A stretch of DNA of 64,000 nucleotides, taken from Rhizophagus irregularis (lineage: Eukaryota; Glomeromycota; Glomeromycetes; Glomerales; Glomeraceae). Of the stretch, positions 62,046 through 64,000 are shown piece by piece. The DNA lies in assembly GCF_026210795.1 (NCBI RefSeq), contig NC_089437.1:4154001-4218000 (forward strand), in the 5' to 3' direction. The position numbers and the translations under genes are program-made. The notes under the pieces are model-generated. The model saw nothing but the letters and a program-made list of their open reading frames with translations. It was not told where the DNA came from and made no database searches. Every line of letters begins with the position of its first letter. Position 1 is the stretch's first letter.

Positions 62046-63236
62046 GATTATTAGCTAGATTAAATAATGTAGACCTTTCATTATTTATTACAAATAGAGT
62101 CAAATTTTAAAAGTTTCGCAAGAAATAAAATATAAATGCTATTATTAAGTAAAATAGTTTTTAAAATAATGTCGTTGTTGCATATCGAAAAATTAATATT
62201 ATGTCAACAACGATAGTTCCCAAATTTATTTATCCACTTTTAAAACATAGTATAATGATATAGATTCTTGATAAAAATATGGTTGACACGCTTTATATTG
62301 GAATAGCATTTATTAGTTTAATTCATGATTTCCCTATATAATAATATTCTGGTAATTTAAACCAATTTGTTTAGGGCAACTATAATATTCGAGATAAAAC
62401 AGTTGGTGTGTTACACCAGAACCTTTTTTTTTCAGGAAAAGTTGTATTTACAAATCACAACTGCCGTTTTTTTTGTTTTAGATAGGCGAATATTAAAAGT
62501 TTATTTTATTAGATACTAATATTTTACATTTTGCAATAATGCTACATTATATTGTAACCATACTGGTCTTTAAGAAAAAAGAGTATGGTAGTATGAAATA
62601 GTTATTAAAAAGTTCAAATTCACCATTAGCTTTTCGCTTGTAAGATATACGGGCGTTTACTATTTGATGAGTACTAAGTATTCGGCACAAGTGATTCGTG
62701 ACTGCGGCACTATGATTGTGCCTCACATTAAATAGTTATTTTTTATTAAGAAAGGGTAAAAAAAGTTATTTTTTATTAAAAAAAAAAATGTACGTGGTTT
62801 TACCAAATTTTAGAAATCGCACCGAATTGACCGAAACGAATAAACCTTTTATTCCGGAAAATGTACTAAAAATGTTTTGACACAGACATATATACAGTTA
62901 TCGTTCAGCCCAATAGGATCATGCATATTTTCATAGACCGATATTTTTATTAGCCATAGCAATAACGCATGATTGATATAATAAAGTGGAGTAAAAAAAT
63001 GGCGTAAATGAATATTTTGTAGGAAAAGTTTAAATAAAGCTTATAAAGTGGATTAAAAATGATTAATTAATGCATGATCAAAAACGTCATAACGATCACA
63101 CTTATTTGATGTGGGGCTATATCGGTCACAGGGACCTTCATTGATTGGTGAAAATGGCCACTACGTACTCCCCCATCCAATAATATGTATTTATAAATAG
63201 GAAGCATTGATTTTTATTAAAACCGATTAAGAAGTT
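62046..63236. other. Spacer with relic promoter modules
   Basis: No gene. ACGAATAAACCTTTTATTCCGGAAAATGTAC at 62837-62865 is a well preserved promoter module without a gene after it. TATAAATAGGAAG lies at 63192-63204. Possible duplicated AAAGTTATTTTTTATTAAAA phrases lie at about 62735-62785. Confidence 0.5.
63192..63204 (+). promoter_or_regulatory. TATA element TATAAATAGGAAG
   Basis: Same element as at 46776; precedes the deleted copy at 63237-63560. Confidence 0.6.
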
Positions 63237-63560
63237 TCTCTGAACAACAAGCCGCAGTATTCTTTCCGCGCAGTAGTTGTAATAACCTTTTATTAAAATA
63301 TCATTGTAATAATGCGAACAATCCGTTTATTTATAATAGGTTCTTTTAGTCGTGAAACAAGATGGTGAAAATTTTCAGAAATCATCACATGTCTAACAGT
63401 ACTGAATTTTATGATGAACCTGTTATGATATCACTTGGTACATTAACTATAGACTTACCAAATGCTCATCTTGGATTAAATCGTGATGTTGAATTTTCGC
63501 TAAATTAAACGAATAGAAAGAATATATGATACTGGTTTTGAATTAGATTTTAAGATTCAC
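63237..63560 (+). pseudogene. Hsp70-like array relic E, leader joined to 3' end
   Basis: Leader text and a damaged exon 1 (GCGCAGTAGTTGTAATAACC) are followed within about 120 bp by the last 170 bp of exon 7 (STEFYDEPVMISLGTLTIDLP, then AHLGLNRDVEFS). About 1.8 kb of the gene is deleted. Confidence 0.8.
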
Positions 63561-63751
63561 GAGAATTTATCATTTATAATTTAGCTATAGAAATGTTATT
63601 GCAATATCGTCACGTATCCGGAATAAACTTAAAAATGTATGTTAATTTATGGATAGTTTGACGTAGTAACAATCAATCATTATGTACTAAAAATGGTTGA
63701 GAGTATATAATTATAATATTTTTTCATCAGTATTCAAATTTTTTTAAAAAA

Positions 63752-64000
63752 ATGGATATTCGTGCAGTAGTTGCAATAGGTAAGAATTACAAATAACCTT
63801 TTGTTAAAATGTTAAAATATATAAATACTAACAATGAATTAACCGTTTATTTTACAAATAGATTTTGGTACCACATTTTTCGGTAAGTTAATCATAAATA
63901 ATTAATTTTTATTGCGAAAATAATAGGGATTCGCATATGCTAATCGAGCAGATCCTGAAATTATTACAAATGATGTTTTGCCTGTGCAATAAAAACTAAT
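63752..64000 (+). pseudogene. Hsp70-like array relic F, 5' end, runs off the window
   Basis: Exon 1 (63752-63779) is intact. Exon 2 (about 63862-63882) has one extra T compared with its sisters, which shifts the frame. Exon 3 starts normally (GFAYANRADPEIITNDV), then a 10-20 bp deletion gives LPVQ-stop. The remainder lies beyond the window. Confidence 0.75.

Noticed and set aside
1-64000. tRNA or rRNA genes
   Set aside because: No T-arm GGTTCGAATCC-type sequence with a matching cloverleaf and no rRNA-like block was seen by eye; a dedicated scan could still find one.

Overview
The window looks like nuclear DNA of an arbuscular mycorrhizal (Glomeromycotina) fungus, most like Rhizophagus. The grounds are the very AT-rich base composition, many short GT-AG introns, a local expansion of HSPA12-like Hsp70 genes, an F-box/leucine-rich gene, SAM-domain genes and a dense mix of hAT, Tc1 and recombinase-type transposons with their MITEs. 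The organism call is inference from gene style and memory; no rRNA or other marker is present.

Layout. 1-1.8 kb: fossil of a virus-type helicase gene. 2.1-2.8 kb: 73-bp minisatellite. 4.0-7.7 kb: two decayed transposon genes end to end, a transposase 3' part on minus and a tyrosine-recombinase-like gene on plus, each split by its own MITE. 8.1-11.3 kb: a SAM plus PD-(D/E)XK-like gene with a frameshift, an intact coiled-coil gene, and a leftover 3' end of a second SAM/nuclease copy. 13.2-15.6 kb: complete but frameshifted hAT element. 15.7-18.0 kb: gene with many tiny exons, broken by a hAT-type MITE. 18.0-20.6 kb: truncated hAT. 20.7-27.6 kb: fossil family B DNA polymerase of large-DNA-virus type, later invaded by a nearly whole hAT (22354-25812) and a MITE (21081-21620). 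27.6-33.3 kb: MITEs and a Tc1 element with its own MITE inside. 36.0-37.8 kb: F-box gene. 40.6-42.2 kb: a proline/glutamine-rich repeat protein.

43.9-64.0 kb is a cluster of HSPA12-like Hsp70 genes. One intact gene on minus (43949-46359) stands head-to-head with an array on plus: intact copies at 46830-48976, 51520-53644 and 56910-59042, and broken copies at 49503, 54410, 55560, 59860, 63237 and 63752 (running off the window). All intact copies share one exon plan that includes a 5-nt exon. I worked out the splice sites by hand and the summed exon lengths give clean frames: 553, 558, 557 and 552 residues. The array copies share a promoter block (TATAAATAGGAAG, often with a TCCGGAA-type motif further upstream) and are nearly identical in the ATP-binding half but differ sharply in one C-terminal window.

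Transposon history can be read from target-site duplications. hAT-type insertions with 8-bp duplications sit in a host-like gene, in the viral fossil and in an Hsp70 pseudogene. The small hAT MITE in the Hsp70 pseudogene (60107-60310) has the same ends as the large hAT at 22354-25812, so that family probably mobilised it.
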